Assembly (NCBI RefSeq): GCF_947497915.1
Contig: NZ_CANMIJ010000001.1
Span: forward strand, 1,795,611 to 1,859,610
Direction: 5' to 3'
Length of the DNA: 64,000 nucleotides
Source: an uncultured Erythrobacter sp.
GTDB taxonomy: Bacteria; Pseudomonadota; Alphaproteobacteria; Sphingomonadales; Sphingomonadaceae
This document shows, piece by piece, positions 28,916 through 39,105 of this stretch. The notes under the pieces were generated by a model. The model did no database searches, had not been told where the DNA came from, and saw only the letters and a program-made list of their open reading frames with translations. Each line of letters starts with the position of its first letter. Positions within the stretch are counted from its first letter, which is position 1. Both the position numbers and the translations under genes were made by a program.

Positions 28916-29628
28916 CCGCCGCCAATAAACTGCGCGAGGCTCAAATACTGATCCACCGTCCATGAGACAGGCGGCATCACAATTCCTGCAATCCAACCTG
29001 TTCCGAATACCCAGCTTGCTGCGATCAAGGCGATAAACAGGAACATTCCGATCTGCTGTAATTTCTCCCACTGCGCTCGCAGTGTGTCGGGCAGCAAGCC
29101 GCCAACAATGTGTGAACCGTCAAATGGCGGGATCGGCAGCAGATTAAACAGCCCAAGAAAGACGTTCATCAAGATCGAATAATACAGCATCGATGTAAGC
29201 GGGCGCACATCGCCGCCAGCGTCAACCAGCAGCATGGACATCCCGACATCATCGCCGAAACGCACACCCTCTGGTGCAAATAGCCCGAACAAGATCGCCG
29301 CGATCAAAGCGAGCACAAAATTGCTCGCCGGACCAGCGGCGGCAACGGCCATCATTCCGTAACGCGGATTGTTCAATCGGTGCTTGTTCACCGGCACAGG
29401 TTTAGCCCAGCCGAAGACCGGGCCGCCGAAAATTGCGAGAAAGCCAGGCACCAGCAAAGTGCCGACCGGATCCACGTGAGGGATCGGGTTGAGCGTTAAA
29501 CGCCCGCGATCGCTTGCCGTGTTGTCTCCCAGAGCTTTCGCGGCATAACCGTGCGCAACTTCGTGAAAGACAATCGCGATGACGAGGCACGGGATCAGGA
29601 CCAGCGCGAGGATAATGGTTTCGGACAT
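28912..29628 (-). CDS. Site-2 protease family protein (M50 metallopeptidase)
   Basis: Intramembrane zinc metalloprotease of the compact, PDZ-less group. 238 residues from the ATG at 29628. An earlier in-frame Met would add 23 polar residues before the first helix. HEVAH at residues 22-26 in the first helix supplies two zinc ligands. NPIPHVDPVGT and the later NLLPIPPFDGSHI supply the conserved Asp. At least four other hydrophobic helices are visible. Substrate unknown. It lies 32 bases downstream of tdk on the same strand. Confidence 0.88.
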   Translation of the reverse strand: MSETIILALVLIPCLVIAIVFHEVAHGYAAKALGDNTASDRGRLTLNPIPHVDPVGTLLVPGFLAIFGGPVFGWAKPVPVNKHRLNNPRYGMMAVAAAGPASNFVLALIAAILFGLFAPEGVRFGDDVGMSMLLVDAGGDVRPLTSMLYYSILMNVFLGLFNLLPIPPFDGSHIVGGLLPDTLRAQWEKLQQIGMFLFIALIAASWVFGTGWIAGIVMPPVSWTVDQYLSLAQFIGGG

Positions 29629-29660
29629 GAAGCGTAAGTAGGGTGCTGTGGGACTGCGCG

Positions 29661-30236
29661 CTAGGTGTCTAGCGCTTCGCTGAAGTGTTTCCTGCACAGC
29701 GCCAGATAACGGTCGTTACCGCCGATCTCTGTCTGCGCACCCTCAGCCACCGGTTTGCCCGAAGCATCCACCCGCAAATTCATCGAAGCCTTACGCCCGC
29801 AATGGCACACCGCCTTCAGTTCAACCAAAGCATCGGCGATGCCCAGCAGAGCGGCGGAGCCGGGGAACAGTTCGCCCTGAAAATCGGTGCGGATGCCGTA
29901 ACACAGGACGGGAATACCCACCTGATCCGCCAGCTTCGCAAGCTGCCATACCTGATCCTTGGTTAGAAACTGCGCCTCATCGATAAGCACACAGTCGAGC
30001 GGCGTGTTCTCATGCGCCACGCTGATCGCTGACCACAGATCGGTGCTTGGCGCGTATAAATGCGCGCCAGCCTCCAGCCCGATGCGGCTGCGCACCTTAC
30101 CATCGCTGCGCGTGTCGAGCTCTGCGGTCCACAGCATCGTCGTCATCCCGCGCTCGCGGTAATTGAAATCGGCCTGCAGCAGCGTCGTCGACTTGCCCGC
30201 ATTCATGCTCGAATAATAGAAATACAGCTTTGCCAT
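29661..30236 (-). CDS. tdk: Thymidine kinase
   Basis: Salvage enzyme phosphorylating thymidine, type II Tdk. 191 residues from MAKLYFYYSSMNAGKST, whose P-loop is at residues 10-17. DEAQFL holds the Mg-binding acid. Zinc ligands are seen as CHCGRKASM and LCRKHF, the same pattern as the Escherichia coli enzyme. LVELKAVC and NDRYLALC surround them. The start at 30236 matches family length. Divergent from the AbgT gene. Confidence 0.95.
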   Translation of the reverse strand: MAKLYFYYSSMNAGKSTTLLQADFNYRERGMTTMLWTAELDTRSDGKVRSRIGLEAGAHLYAPSTDLWSAISVAHENTPLDCVLIDEAQFLTKDQVWQLAKLADQVGIPVLCYGIRTDFQGELFPGSAALLGIADALVELKAVCHCGRKASMNLRVDASGKPVAEGAQTEIGGNDRYLALCRKHFSEALDT

Positions 30237-30388
30237 GGGCGTGAGACTTGCACTGCGCACCGCTCAGCACAAGCGCACATGATGCTGTGTCCACCGCGCA
30301 TCAACAGGCAGTGCGTTCAGAGGGCAGACAGGCGCGCAGCGCAATGTTAGGCACACGGCCAATTGCGAATATAATATGGGGATTTTTC

Positions 30389-32023
30389 ATGGCAGGTGCG
30401 GCAGCAGCTGAAAACAGCGGTCAGGGGATGACCGGCATTCTTGGATGGATCGAACGCAGCGGTAACAAGCTGCCAGATCCGGTGTTTCTATTCTTCTATC
30501 TCATCATTGCACTGGTTGCGGTGTCGATTATCTGCGCCGCGCTTGGCGTTTCGGCATTCCACCCGACAACTCTTGATGAGACCTCTGGCGCACCGCTTCA
30601 AATCGAAGCGGTCAGCCTGTTATCGGCTGATAACATTCAACGCCTATGGGTCGAAATGCCCAAGACGTTCACCCACTTCCACCCACTTGGCTATGTCTTG
30701 GTCGTGATGCTGGGTGCCGGGGTGGCTGAACGGTCCGGTTTCTTCGCTGCGGGCATGGCCAAAGCCGTGAAGAGCGCGCCTACGGCACTGCTTACCCCTG
30801 TCGTTGCGCTGGTCGCAATGCTGGGCAACCATGCGGCTGATGCGGGCTATGTCGTCCTCATCCCGCTTGCAGGCATCCTTTTCGCCGCCGCGGGCCGTCA
30901 TCCACTGGCCGGCATCGCTGCAGCCTTTGCGGGTGTTTCCGGCGGTTTCTCCGCCAACATTTCGCCAGGGCAGCTCGACGCATTGCTATTTGGCATTACC
31001 GAAGAGGCCGTTGCGGCAAGCGCACTTGATCCCGCATGGACCGCCAATATCGCAGGCAACTGGTATTTCATCAGCGCGATGACCCTGATCTTCCTGCCGA
31101 TCATTTGGTATGTGACGGACAAGATTATTGAGCCTCGCCTTGGCCCGTGGACAGGCGGGGCAATCGCGACCGGCGGTGCGGGCGCCGACGACCATACCGA
31201 TCCGACCGCGCAAGACCCGGAATTGGCCAGCAAAGGTCTGCGCCACGCTGGTCTCGCTGCACTCTTCGTCGTCGCCTTGTGGGCGGCAATGGTGTTTGCG
31301 CCGGGCACTCCTCTGATCAATGAAGCGGCCTGTGAAGGCGTGGTCGATTGTTCAATTCACGCGCAGCTTCGCCCGTTCTATCAATCGCTCGTGGCCGCGT
31401 TTTTCTTGCTCTTCCTGCTCGCAGGTTGGGCCTATGGCCGGGCAGTCGGCGCGATCAAAAGCCACCGCGATCTTGTGAACATGATGGCGGAATCGATGAA
31501 GGACATGGGCTATTATCTCGTCCTCGCCTTCGCTGCAGCGCACTTTGTTGCGATGTTCGGCTGGTCGAACCTTGGCCTTATCTCGGCTGTGCACGGAGCC
31601 GATGCGATCCAGTCGACTGGATTGCCATTGCCAATTGTGCTCGGGTTGATGGTGATCTTCGCAGGCATTCTGAACCTGTTCGTTGGCTCAGCCAGCGCGA
31701 AATGGGCCTTGCTCGCACCGATCCTCGTTCCAATGCTGATGCTGCTCGGTATCAGTCCGGAAGGCGCCACAGCGGCCTACCGTGTCGGTGATAGCGCGAC
31801 CAACATCATCACGCCGCTTATGGTGTATTTCCCGCTTATCCTCGTCTTTGCCCAACGCTGGGTGAAAGATTTCGGTCTGGGCAGCTTAACTGCGATGATG
31901 GTGCCGTATTCGATCTGGCTGCTGGTTTCCGGCACTTTGCTGATCGTGCTGTGGTTCTATCTCGGCATTCCGCTGGGACCGGATGCGCCAGTCGCCTATG
32001 CACTGCCCGGATCGGGCGGATAA
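30389..32023 (+). CDS. AbgT family transporter
   Basis: Inner-membrane transporter of 544 residues related to AbgT (p-aminobenzoyl-glutamate uptake) and MtrF. Some members export sulfonamides. Family features are RSGNKLPDPVFLFFYLI at the start, GYVLVVMLGAGVAERSGFF, NHAADAGYVVLIPL and SASAKWALLAPILVPML. About 12 membrane helices. The ATG at 30389 follows GGGG by nine bases, and the frame is open upstream without a good start. It stands alone and its substrate cannot be told from context. Confidence 0.9.
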   Translation: MAGAAAAENSGQGMTGILGWIERSGNKLPDPVFLFFYLIIALVAVSIICAALGVSAFHPTTLDETSGAPLQIEAVSLLSADNIQRLWVEMPKTFTHFHPLGYVLVVMLGAGVAERSGFFAAGMAKAVKSAPTALLTPVVALVAMLGNHAADAGYVVLIPLAGILFAAAGRHPLAGIAAAFAGVSGGFSANISPGQLDALLFGITEEAVAASALDPAWTANIAGNWYFISAMTLIFLPIIWYVTDKIIEPRLGPWTGGAIATGGAGADDHTDPTAQDPELASKGLRHAGLAALFVVALWAAMVFAPGTPLINEAACEGVVDCSIHAQLRPFYQSLVAAFFLLFLLAGWAYGRAVGAIKSHRDLVNMMAESMKDMGYYLVLAFAAAHFVAMFGWSNLGLISAVHGADAIQSTGLPLPIVLGLMVIFAGILNLFVGSASAKWALLAPILVPMLMLLGISPEGATAAYRVGDSATNIITPLMVYFPLILVFAQRWVKDFGLGSLTAMMVPYSIWLLVSGTLLIVLWFYLGIPLGPDAPVAYALPGSGG

Positions 32024-32135
32024 CCAAGCGATGTGATTGCGGGGCGGAGCGCGGCTCTGTCCCGCAGTACAATTTTCGACAAGTGAAACCTTCTGCGCAA
32101 GGTGGGCGTATAACAGGGTAACAAGGAGCAAGACT

Positions 32136-32708
32136 TTGCGACCAAAACACCTGATATTTGCGCCACTCTTGGCGCTGACTTTTGCCGCCAATACCAGTGC
32201 GCCCCGCGACTACACGCTCGATCAAAGCGCGAGCGAACTGACGGCGAAAGTCGCGTTCTTCGGCCTGTCCAGCAAGACGATGACGTTCCCCAAGATGAAG
32301 GGCGATGTCACGATCGTGCCCGGTGCGCCCGAACGCGCATCGATTGATGTGACATTCGACGCCACAGCTTTGGAAGCGCCAGATGAAACCACGTTAAAGC
32401 GGCTGCGCGGAGACAAGTTCTTTTGGGTCGAGAAATACCCGACTGTGCGCTTCGTCGGGAAATCGCTGGAGCTGTCTTCACCGACGCGGGGCAAAGTGTT
32501 CGGCAATCTAACCGCGCGCGGCGTGACGAAACCTCAAACGCTGGATGTGAAGTTCGACAGCGATCCGAACAAAGCAAGCGCCACGCAAGCCGTAAGCTTC
32601 ACAGCAACCACGACAATTGACCGCCGAAAATACGGCATGAAAAGCTATCAGCTAATCGTCGGCAACAATGTGAAGATCAAATTTCGCGCGCGAATGGTGC
32701 CGGACTAA
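32136..32708 (+). CDS. YceI family periplasmic protein
   Basis: Lipocalin-like polyisoprenoid-binding family, exported. About 190 residues with TTG as the start codon at 32136, eight bases after a strong AAGGAG. No ATG occurs between there and the conserved region. The signal peptide is about residues 1-22 ([18 protein letters not shown]). The mature part begins [20 protein letters not shown] and contains [18 protein letters not shown] and [17 protein letters not shown] text. It ends in a four-base overlap with the convergent rbfA gene. Confidence 0.88.
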   Translation: MRPKHLIFAPLLALTFAANTSAPRDYTLDQSASELTAKVAFFGLSSKTMTFPKMKGDVTIVPGAPERASIDVTFDATALEAPDETTLKRLRGDKFFWVEKYPTVRFVGKSLELSSPTRGKVFGNLTARGVTKPQTLDVKFDSDPNKASATQAVSFTATTTIDRRKYGMKSYQLIVGNNVKIKFRARMVPD

Positions 32709-33118
32709 GCCTCAGCCGTATCGTCATCATCAAGGTCGCGCGCGACTTTGGGATCACGCAACAATTCTTCGATGCGGTCTGCCTCGGCGAAGCTTTCATC
32801 CTTACGGAACTTCAGTTTCGGCGCGAATTTCAGACCTAGCCGCTTGGCCACCTCGCGTTGAAGGAATGCCGTGTTCTGACGCAGCGCTTTAACGATCTCG
32901 TCTTCATCGGCGCCCAGCAACGGTTTCACATAGGCAGTGGCATTGCGCAGGTCAGGCGTCATGCGCACTTCCGTAACAGAGATATTGGCCGCTCTGACGA
33001 TGTCGTCATGCACTTCCTGCCGCGCGAGAAGTTCGGAAAGGATATGCCGGACGCGCTCACCCACTTTGAGGACGCGGACCGATTGCTGTTCGGCGGTAAA
33101 AGGGTCTTTGCGGGCCAT
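32705..33118 (-). CDS. rbfA: Ribosome-binding factor A
   Basis: 30S maturation factor of 137 residues with a KH-like fold. Clear motifs are [16 protein letters not shown] ([18 protein letters not shown]), [19 protein letters not shown] and [19 protein letters not shown] followed by an acidic tail. It is the last gene of the rimP-nusA-infB operon here, four bases after the DUF1697 gene. In many bacteria truB follows directly, but here truB is about 15.5 kb away. Confidence 0.96.
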   Translation of the reverse strand: MARKDPFTAEQQSVRVLKVGERVRHILSELLARQEVHDDIVRAANISVTEVRMTPDLRNATAYVKPLLGADEDEIVKALRQNTAFLQREVAKRLGLKFAPKLKFRKDESFAEADRIEELLRDPKVARDLDDDDTAEA

Positions 33119-33122
33119 CGGT

Positions 33123-33671
33123 TCACACCATCTTCGAAAGGATATTCTTGAGCGAGTTCATATTACGCGCTGTGCCTTTACAGCCAAGTCTCCGCTCAAG
33201 AAACTTGCTGGATAGGTCGGACACACCGACACCGTGCACATAATCAAGAAACAGCACCCGGTCACCCAGTGCAAGCCGTTCGCTGCCTTTCGACCTGTGT
33301 TCTTCGATCAGTGCATCAACAGCGGGCTGCTCAGGTTGATGGCTCAAAAAAATAGAATGCACCATCCTGTCCGAGCCGTGTTCGGGGCCGGTGCCGTGGA
33401 ACGGGTTAGCGTTAATCGCCTCGCGAACTTCCGTTTCAGTGCGGACCATGGCACAGGATTTGAACCCAAATCTGCCTTGCACGGTATTTTCTAACTCCGC
33501 CTCCAACGTCGCCGCATCGCGCGCATCGCTAAAGATGGCATTACCGCTCGCTGCAACGGTGGAGACATCTTTGAAGCCGGCCCCTTCAAGCGCCGCTTTC
33601 AAATCGACCATCTTGATGCGGTTGCCACCGATATTGATACTTCCCAGCAGCGCCAAATAGCGCGTCATCAA
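33123..33671 (-). CDS. DUF1697 family protein
   Basis: 182 residues. It opens [19 protein letters not shown], with [10 protein letters not shown] near residue 43 and the closing pattern [13 protein letters not shown] that is characteristic of DUF1697. Cytosolic, biochemical function unknown. It overlaps the thioesterase gene by four bases and is placed between infB and rbfA, so it is cotranscribed with translation genes. Confidence 0.85.
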   Translation of the reverse strand: MMTRYLALLGSINIGGNRIKMVDLKAALEGAGFKDVSTVAASGNAIFSDARDAATLEAELENTVQGRFGFKSCAMVRTETEVREAINANPFHGTGPEHGSDRMVHSIFLSHQPEQPAVDALIEEHRSKGSERLALGDRVLFLDYVHGVGVSDLSSKFLERRLGCKGTARNMNSLKNILSKMV

Positions 33672-34108
33672 CCCATACCTGTTTCAGTGGGTGACGGGCG
33701 CGGTGTCGGGATCGCGGTGGATGTTGCGCGGGCATAGATCGTGCCGTCTTCGGCGAGCAATTCTCCCTCCAGGAAGACAACGCGCCGTCCGGCTTTCACC
33801 ACCCTGCCCTTACCCGTTACGACCGCGCCTTCCGGGATCAGCCGGATAAGTGACATCGAGATATCGAGATTAAGCGGCGCCATCTCGCCGCCCGTTGACG
33901 CGACATAGGCATAACCCATTACGTCATCGAGATAACCCGCAACCAAGCCGCCTTGCACGCCGCCGCGCCACGTTGTCATTTCACGTTTGACCGTGAAACG
34001 CATCGTCGCAGTCCGCGTGCCCTCGTCAAACCCGACAAATTCGGACCCGAGCAGTGAGGAATGAGGCGAGCTATCAGTGCTCAACGAAATCTGGTTCTGC
34101 CAATCCAT
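33668..34108 (-). CDS. PaaI-type hotdog thioesterase
   Basis: 146-residue single-domain hotdog protein of the PaaI/YbgC superfamily that hydrolyses acyl-CoA or related thioesters. The motif GGVQGGLVAGYLDDVMGYAY holds the helix and catalytic Asp of the fold, and APLNLDISMSLIRLIPEG follows. Substrate not determinable. It starts 20 bases after infB and is coupled to the DUF1697 gene, a non-standard addition to the infB operon. Confidence 0.85.
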   Translation of the reverse strand: MDWQNQISLSTDSSPHSSLLGSEFVGFDEGTRTATMRFTVKREMTTWRGGVQGGLVAGYLDDVMGYAYVASTGGEMAPLNLDISMSLIRLIPEGAVVTGKGRVVKAGRRVVFLEGELLAEDGTIYARATSTAIPTPRPSPTETGMG

Positions 34109-34128
34109 CGGCTAACCCCTTTTCGCGA

Positions 34129-36657
34129 TCACCCGACCTCAATCGTCCGTTCGCGTTCCTCGACTTCGAAGACTTCCAGCTGGTCACCCGCCTGGATGTC
34201 GTTCGTGTCTTCTAGAACTACACCGCATTCGAGGCCCGAGCGGACTTCGTCCACATCATCCTTAAAGCGGCGAAGCGAAGCGATGGTTGTCGCCGAAACG
34301 ATAACATCGTCGCGTGTGAGACGCGCGAAGAGGCCTTTGCGAATAATGCCCTCTTCGACCAGCAGACCGGCTGCTTTGTCTCTCTTGCCCGATTTAAAGA
34401 CCTGTTGAACAGCAGCACGGCCAACAACGGTTTCGATCCGTTCCGGACCAAGCTCGCCGGCCATTTCCTTCGCGACTGCTTCGGTCAGGTGATAGATGAC
34501 ATCGTAATACATCATCCGCACGCCATCGCGTTTTACAAGCTCGCGCGCTTTCGCGTTTGGACGCACACCAAAACCGATGATCGGAGCATTCGACGCAGCG
34601 GCGAGCGTAACATCGCTTTCCGTGATCGCGCCGACACCAGCGTGCAGCACACGTACTTTGATATCGTCGGTCGAAATGTTGTGCAGCGATGTGACAATCG
34701 CCTCAACCGAGCCCTGCACATCCGCTTTGACCAGAACAGGCCATTCTATGACATTCGATGCGAGGTTATTGAACATCGTATCAAAGCTTGTCGGAGCCAA
34801 GGCTGTCCGCTGTTCGGTCGCCTTTTCGCGCCGATATTCGGCAACTTCACGGGCGCGCTGTTCGTTTTCGACAACGGTCAATTGATCGCCAGCTGACGGC
34901 ACACCGCCAAGGCCAAGGACTTCAACGGGCATGGACGGACCAGCTTCTTTGATCTGCTTACCTTGATCATTCACAATCGCGCGCACACGGCCACTTTGCG
35001 TACCGACAACAAAAGTGTCGCCGCGCTTCAAAGTGCCACGCGTGATGATCACAGTAGCAACAGGGCCGCGACCCTTATCCAGCTGCGCTTCGATCACAGT
35101 CGCATCCGCATCACGGTCTTCGCGCGCTTTCAACTCAAGCAATTCAGCCTGAAGCTCGATCTTCTCGACGAGTTCATCAAGGCCGGTTTTCTTGGCGGCC
35201 GAGATTTCGACATCCTGAACTTCACCCGACATCGCTTCAACGATAACCTCGTGTTCAAGCAGACGGCTGCGGATGTTGTTCGCATCGGCTTCTGGCTTGT
35301 CCATTTTGTTGATCGCAACGATCATCGGGACGCCAGCAGCTTTGGTGTGCTTAATCGCTTCGATGGTCTGCGGCATAATGCCGTCATCCGCCGCCACGAC
35401 CAGCACAACGATGTCCGTCACATTCGCGCCGCGCTGACGCATTTCGGTGAATGCGGCGTGGCCCGGGGTATCAAGGAAGGTGATCTTCTTCTTACCCTTG
35501 GTTGTGATCTGATAGCTGCCGATATGCTGCGTAATGCCGCCGGCTTCGCCTTTGGTCACATCGGTGCCGCGCAGGGCATCGAGCAACGAGGTTTTGCCGT
35601 GATCGACGTGGCCCATGATCGTGACAACCGGCGGACGCGGTGTTTGCGTCTCTTCCGGATCGACATCATCGTTGGCGACGATATCGACGTCGGCCTCAGA
35701 CACTTTTTCGATGTTGTGGCCGAATTGTTCGACCAACAATTCTGCGGTTTCTTGATCAATCGTTTGGTTGACGGTCACCATCATATCGAGATTGAACAGC
35801 TCTTTGACGAGATCCGCACCCTTTTCGCCCATCCGTTTGGCAAGTTCGCCAACAGTGATCGCTTCAGGGACGATAACGTCACGGATCTGCTTCTCACGCG
35901 GCTTGGACGATCCGCCTCCTTGCATACGGCGCTCTTTTTCGCGCGCACGTTTAAGCGCGGCGAGGCTGCGGGCACGGCGGCCTTCATCCTCGTTCAACGC
36001 TTTGGTAACTGTCAGCTTACCTGAACGCCGTTTATCATTGCCGCCGCCAGTGTCTTTCTGAGTGCGTTTGTCTTCTTTCTTCTTCTTCTCCGGACGCTTT
36101 GGCTCCGGACGGGCAACAGGCGTAAATTTGCGCCCTGCCGGCTTGGCCTCTTCCGCTGGCGCTGCAGCAGGAGCTTCCACTTCTACAGTTTCAGCTTGTT
36201 CAGCCGCTTTGGCTTCTTCGACGGCGCGCTTTTCCGCGTCCGCCTCTGCTTTCTTGTTCTCTTCGCGCTGACGAGCTTCCTCTTCATCGCGTTTCTTGGC
36301 CTGCTGCTCTTCACGCTTGCGATCATCGGCAAGCTGCGAAAGGCGCTGCTCTTCGGCTTCGAGTTGAAGACGCTTCACGCGTTCTTGAGCGGTTTCACCG
36401 GCGGGCGTGTTTTTCGCAGCCTTCTTCGCCGCTGGCTTTTCGGCCACCGGCTCTGGTGCTGGTTCGGGCGCTGGCGCCGGTGCTGGCGTAGGCTCAGGCG
36501 GAGTTTCGCCGGGCTTTAAGAGCTTGCGGCGGCGCTTTACCTCAACCGCAACCTTGTTGGTACGGCCGTGGCTAAAGGTCTGCTTGACCTCGCCAGCATC
36601 GACCGCCCTTTTGAGGCCTAGCGGTTTGCGGGTGCGTTTTTCTGGTTCGTCGCTCAT
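34129..36657 (-). CDS. infB: Translation initiation factor IF-2
   Basis: GTPase that brings fMet-tRNA to the 30S subunit. 842 residues: an IF2 N-terminal segment ([20 protein letters not shown]), a long charged Pro/Ala/Glu/Lys region to about residue 260, a second N-domain ([20 protein letters not shown]), and the G domain with [22 protein letters not shown] and NKMDKPEA. Domains II to IV follow, including [24 protein letters not shown] precedes the start. It follows the ylxR gene by 17 bases. Confidence 0.98.
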   Translation of the reverse strand: MSDEPEKRTRKPLGLKRAVDAGEVKQTFSHGRTNKVAVEVKRRRKLLKPGETPPEPTPAPAPAPEPAPEPVAEKPAAKKAAKNTPAGETAQERVKRLQLEAEEQRLSQLADDRKREEQQAKKRDEEEARQREENKKAEADAEKRAVEEAKAAEQAETVEVEAPAAAPAEEAKPAGRKFTPVARPEPKRPEKKKKEDKRTQKDTGGGNDKRRSGKLTVTKALNEDEGRRARSLAALKRAREKERRMQGGGSSKPREKQIRDVIVPEAITVGELAKRMGEKGADLVKELFNLDMMVTVNQTIDQETAELLVEQFGHNIEKVSEADVDIVANDDVDPEETQTPRPPVVTIMGHVDHGKTSLLDALRGTDVTKGEAGGITQHIGSYQITTKGKKKITFLDTPGHAAFTEMRQRGANVTDIVVLVVAADDGIMPQTIEAIKHTKAAGVPMIVAINKMDKPEADANNIRSRLLEHEVIVEAMSGEVQDVEISAAKKTGLDELVEKIELQAELLELKAREDRDADATVIEAQLDKGRGPVATVIITRGTLKRGDTFVVGTQSGRVRAIVNDQGKQIKEAGPSMPVEVLGLGGVPSAGDQLTVVENEQRAREVAEYRREKATEQRTALAPTSFDTMFNNLASNVIEWPVLVKADVQGSVEAIVTSLHNISTDDIKVRVLHAGVGAITESDVTLAAASNAPIIGFGVRPNAKARELVKRDGVRMMYYDVIYHLTEAVAKEMAGELGPERIETVVGRAAVQQVFKSGKRDKAAGLLVEEGIIRKGLFARLTRDDVIVSATTIASLRRFKDDVDEVRSGLECGVVLEDTNDIQAGDQLEVFEVEERERTIEVG

Positions 36658-36674
36658 TCTAGCTCGTTAATCCT

Positions 36675-37481
36675 TCACGTATCAATTCTGTCGTCGCCGC
36701 CAGCGCCGGATGGCGCGGCTAGCGCTTCGTCTGAAACAGGCCGTTCGTGGGCGGCATCTGCGCCGCCTACAAAACTCGTAAGGCGGCCTGCCGCCTGCGC
36801 CACGCGATTTGCCGCGCGCGCTTTTTTGGAAGCCTGCAAATCTTCAGGCCGCCCCGCAACGCCCAAATGGACGACATTCTCGCGGCCCAATGCCACAGAG
36901 AGCGCATCGCGGTCTAGTGGTAAGACCTGACCGCGTGCACCGGAACCTTCAATATCGGCTCCCACACGCCAGGCCTGATCCAGCTTTTTGCGGCCAGCCT
37001 CGCTGCTGTCGCTGGCATGAAGCAATAGGCCAAGACGGGCCTGCCGGGCCTGTTCTTCGATCCGGCTTGATCCTGTCACGATGTTACCAGCGCGCATTTC
37101 CAGCCCGAGGCGGTCTGTCAGGTGACGGGTCAGTGCCATTTCGATCTGCTGCGGCAATTCATCGGAGTAGGAAAGCGTTACGCCTTCATCTCCGCCCTTG
37201 AATGCGCGCATCAAAGCCCGCTTGAAATGGCCATCCGCGATCGCCGCTTCAAGTGCAGCACGATCGGGCGCAATCCATCCGCCTCGCCCTGGCGCTTTCG
37301 CACCGGGATCGGGCAGAACTTGTCCATCAGGAGAAATTGCCAGCCGCACGAGGCTTTCGCGTGGATGGCTGTCTCCGGAAAGAATGCAGCGCCGCTCGCT
37401 CTCGGAAGCCTTATCGGCTTGCCGGGAACGGGGCGTTTCAGCGTTGTCTGAACTTACGCGCTCATTGTGTGGAGTCCGCAT
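36675..37481 (-). CDS. DUF448/YlxR RNA-binding protein with C-terminal L7Ae-like domain
   Basis: 268 residues from the ATG at 37481, which follows a strong AGGAGG. The open frame extends upstream into nusA but without a credible start. The YlxR domain is at about residues 30-95 (ERRCILSGDSHPRESLVRL, then GRGGWIAPD). A ribosomal L7Ae/L30e-like domain follows from about residue 115 (RLGLLLHASDSSEAGRKKL). This fusion is common in alphaproteobacteria. It begins 20 bases inside the nusA 3' end and precedes infB. Probable role in RNA or translation, details unknown. Confidence 0.85.
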   Translation of the reverse strand: MRTPHNERVSSDNAETPRSRQADKASESERRCILSGDSHPRESLVRLAISPDGQVLPDPGAKAPGRGGWIAPDRAALEAAIADGHFKRALMRAFKGGDEGVTLSYSDELPQQIEMALTRHLTDRLGLEMRAGNIVTGSSRIEEQARQARLGLLLHASDSSEAGRKKLDQAWRVGADIEGSGARGQVLPLDRDALSVALGRENVVHLGVAGRPEDLQASKKARAANRVAQAAGRLTSFVGGADAAHERPVSDEALAAPSGAGGDDRIDT

Positions 37482-39105
37482 CGGCGGCCTCCTGAGAGTC
37501 AGGCCCGGACGTATCTTCGTCTTCGAACCAGTGTGCGCGGGCTGCCATGATGACTTCGTTGCCTTGCTCTTCCGAGAGGCCGTAATCGCCAAGTACACCG
37601 CCCTTATCTTGCTCACGCTGTGGACGACGCATCGGCGGACCGTCTGCGTTGTTGCGGCGGCGCGGCGCTTCGCGTTTCTTTGCGACCAATTCGTCAGTCG
37701 CGAGATCGGCCAAGTCGTCGAGCGTCTTAATACCGGCCTTACCAAGCGTGACGAGCATCGCTTCGTTCAGGTGCGGCATTGTCGCCAAGTCATCTTCTAC
37801 GCCGAGCTCTCGGCGAATGGCGCGATGGCCTTCTTCCTGACGCTCAATCGCTTCGAGCGCACGGCTTTGAAGCTCTTCGGCAAGATCTTCGTCAAAACCT
37901 TCGATCGCGGCCAATTCGGCTTTGTCGACATATGCAACCTCTTCGAGCATCGCGAAGCCTTCGGCCACGAGCAGCTGCGAGAGTGTTTCGTCCACATCGA
38001 GCTCTTCTTCGAACATTTTCGAACGTTCGGCGAATTCCTTGGAACGCTTCTCAGAAGCCTCTTCCTCGGTCATGATATCGATCTGGTTGCCGGTAAGCTG
38101 ACTGGCCAGACGGACGTTTTGACCGCGGCGACCAATGGCAAGCGAAAGCTGGTCATCCGGCACAACGACTTCGATGCGTCCATCTTCCTCGTCGAGAACA
38201 ACGCGGGCAACCGTTGCAGGCTGCAATGCGTTCACGATGAAGGTCGCAATATCTTCAGACCATGGGATGATGTCGATCTTTTCGCCCTGCAATTCCTGCA
38301 CCACGGCCTGAACGCGGCTACCTTTCATACCAACACAGGCACCGACGGGATCGATGCTGCTGTCATGGCTGATAACGCCGATCTTGGCGCGCGAACCCGG
38401 GTCGCGGGCGGCGGCTTTAATCTCGATGATGCCGTCGTAAATCTCCGGCACTTCCTGCGCGAACAGTTTGCGCATGAAATCAGGCGCGGCGCGTGACAGG
38501 AAGATTTGCGGACCGCGATTGTTGCGCTCCACCTTTGTGATCAGCGCGCGGATACGTTCACCAACACGGGCGGCTTCGCGCGGGATTTGCTGATCGCGAC
38601 GGATTACGCCTTCAGCACGGCCCAGATTGACAATCACATGGCCAAATTCGACCGATTTGATGACGCCAGTGATGACTTCGCCGTCGCGGTCTTTGAATTC
38701 TTCAAACTGACGTTCACGCTCGGCATCGCGGACCTTTTGGAAGATCACCTGCTTCGCGGACTGTGCATCAATGCGGCCCAGATCAACCGGGGGCAGCGGG
38801 TCGACGATAAAGTCGCCGATAGCTGCGCCGTCTTGCAGTTTTTGCCCCTGCTTCAAATCGACCTGTTTGAAGTAGTCTTCGACTTCCTCAACCACTTCGA
38901 CAACGCGCCAAAGCGTGAGATCGCCGGACTGCGGATCGAGCTTTGCACGAATGTCGTTTTCAGCGCCGTAACGGTTACGGGCCGATTTCTGAATTGCCTC
39001 TTCCATCGCTTCGATAACGATCGATTTGTCGATCATCTTTTCCGAAGCAACAGCGTTTGCAATCGCGATCAATTCTGCCTTGTTGGCGGAAATGGCACTG
39101 GCCAT
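37462..39105 (-). CDS. nusA: Transcription termination/antitermination factor NusA
   Basis: RNA polymerase-associated elongation factor of 547 residues. It has an N-terminal domain (ANAVASEKMIDKSIVIEAME), an S1 domain (GEVITGVIKSVEFGHVIVNL), and two KH domains (DPVGACVGMKGSRVQAVVQE and QLSLAIGRRGQNVRLASQLT). Acidic repeat regions near the C-terminus contain LGKAGIKTLDDLADLATDEL. The start shares one base with the rimP stop (TGATG). Confidence 0.97.
   Translation of the reverse strand: MASAISANKAELIAIANAVASEKMIDKSIVIEAMEEAIQKSARNRYGAENDIRAKLDPQSGDLTLWRVVEVVEEVEDYFKQVDLKQGQKLQDGAAIGDFIVDPLPPVDLGRIDAQSAKQVIFQKVRDAERERQFEEFKDRDGEVITGVIKSVEFGHVIVNLGRAEGVIRRDQQIPREAARVGERIRALITKVERNNRGPQIFLSRAAPDFMRKLFAQEVPEIYDGIIEIKAAARDPGSRAKIGVISHDSSIDPVGACVGMKGSRVQAVVQELQGEKIDIIPWSEDIATFIVNALQPATVARVVLDEEDGRIEVVVPDDQLSLAIGRRGQNVRLASQLTGNQIDIMTEEEASEKRSKEFAERSKMFEEELDVDETLSQLLVAEGFAMLEEVAYVDKAELAAIEGFDEDLAEELQSRALEAIERQEEGHRAIRRELGVEDDLATMPHLNEAMLVTLGKAGIKTLDDLADLATDELVAKKREAPRRRNNADGPPMRRPQREQDKGGVLGDYGLSEEQGNEVIMAARAHWFEDEDTSGPDSQEAADADSTQ

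Noticed and set aside
34963..36024. 353-codon plus-strand open frame
   Set aside because: Lies wholly antisense to infB.
36062..36560. Low-complexity repeats suggestive of a repeat array
   Set aside because: Encodes the charged Pro/Ala/Lys linker of IF-2.
37198..38496. 432-codon plus-strand open frame
   Set aside because: Mirror of nusA and the YlxR gene, both certain. The composition is a reverse-frame artefact of high GC.
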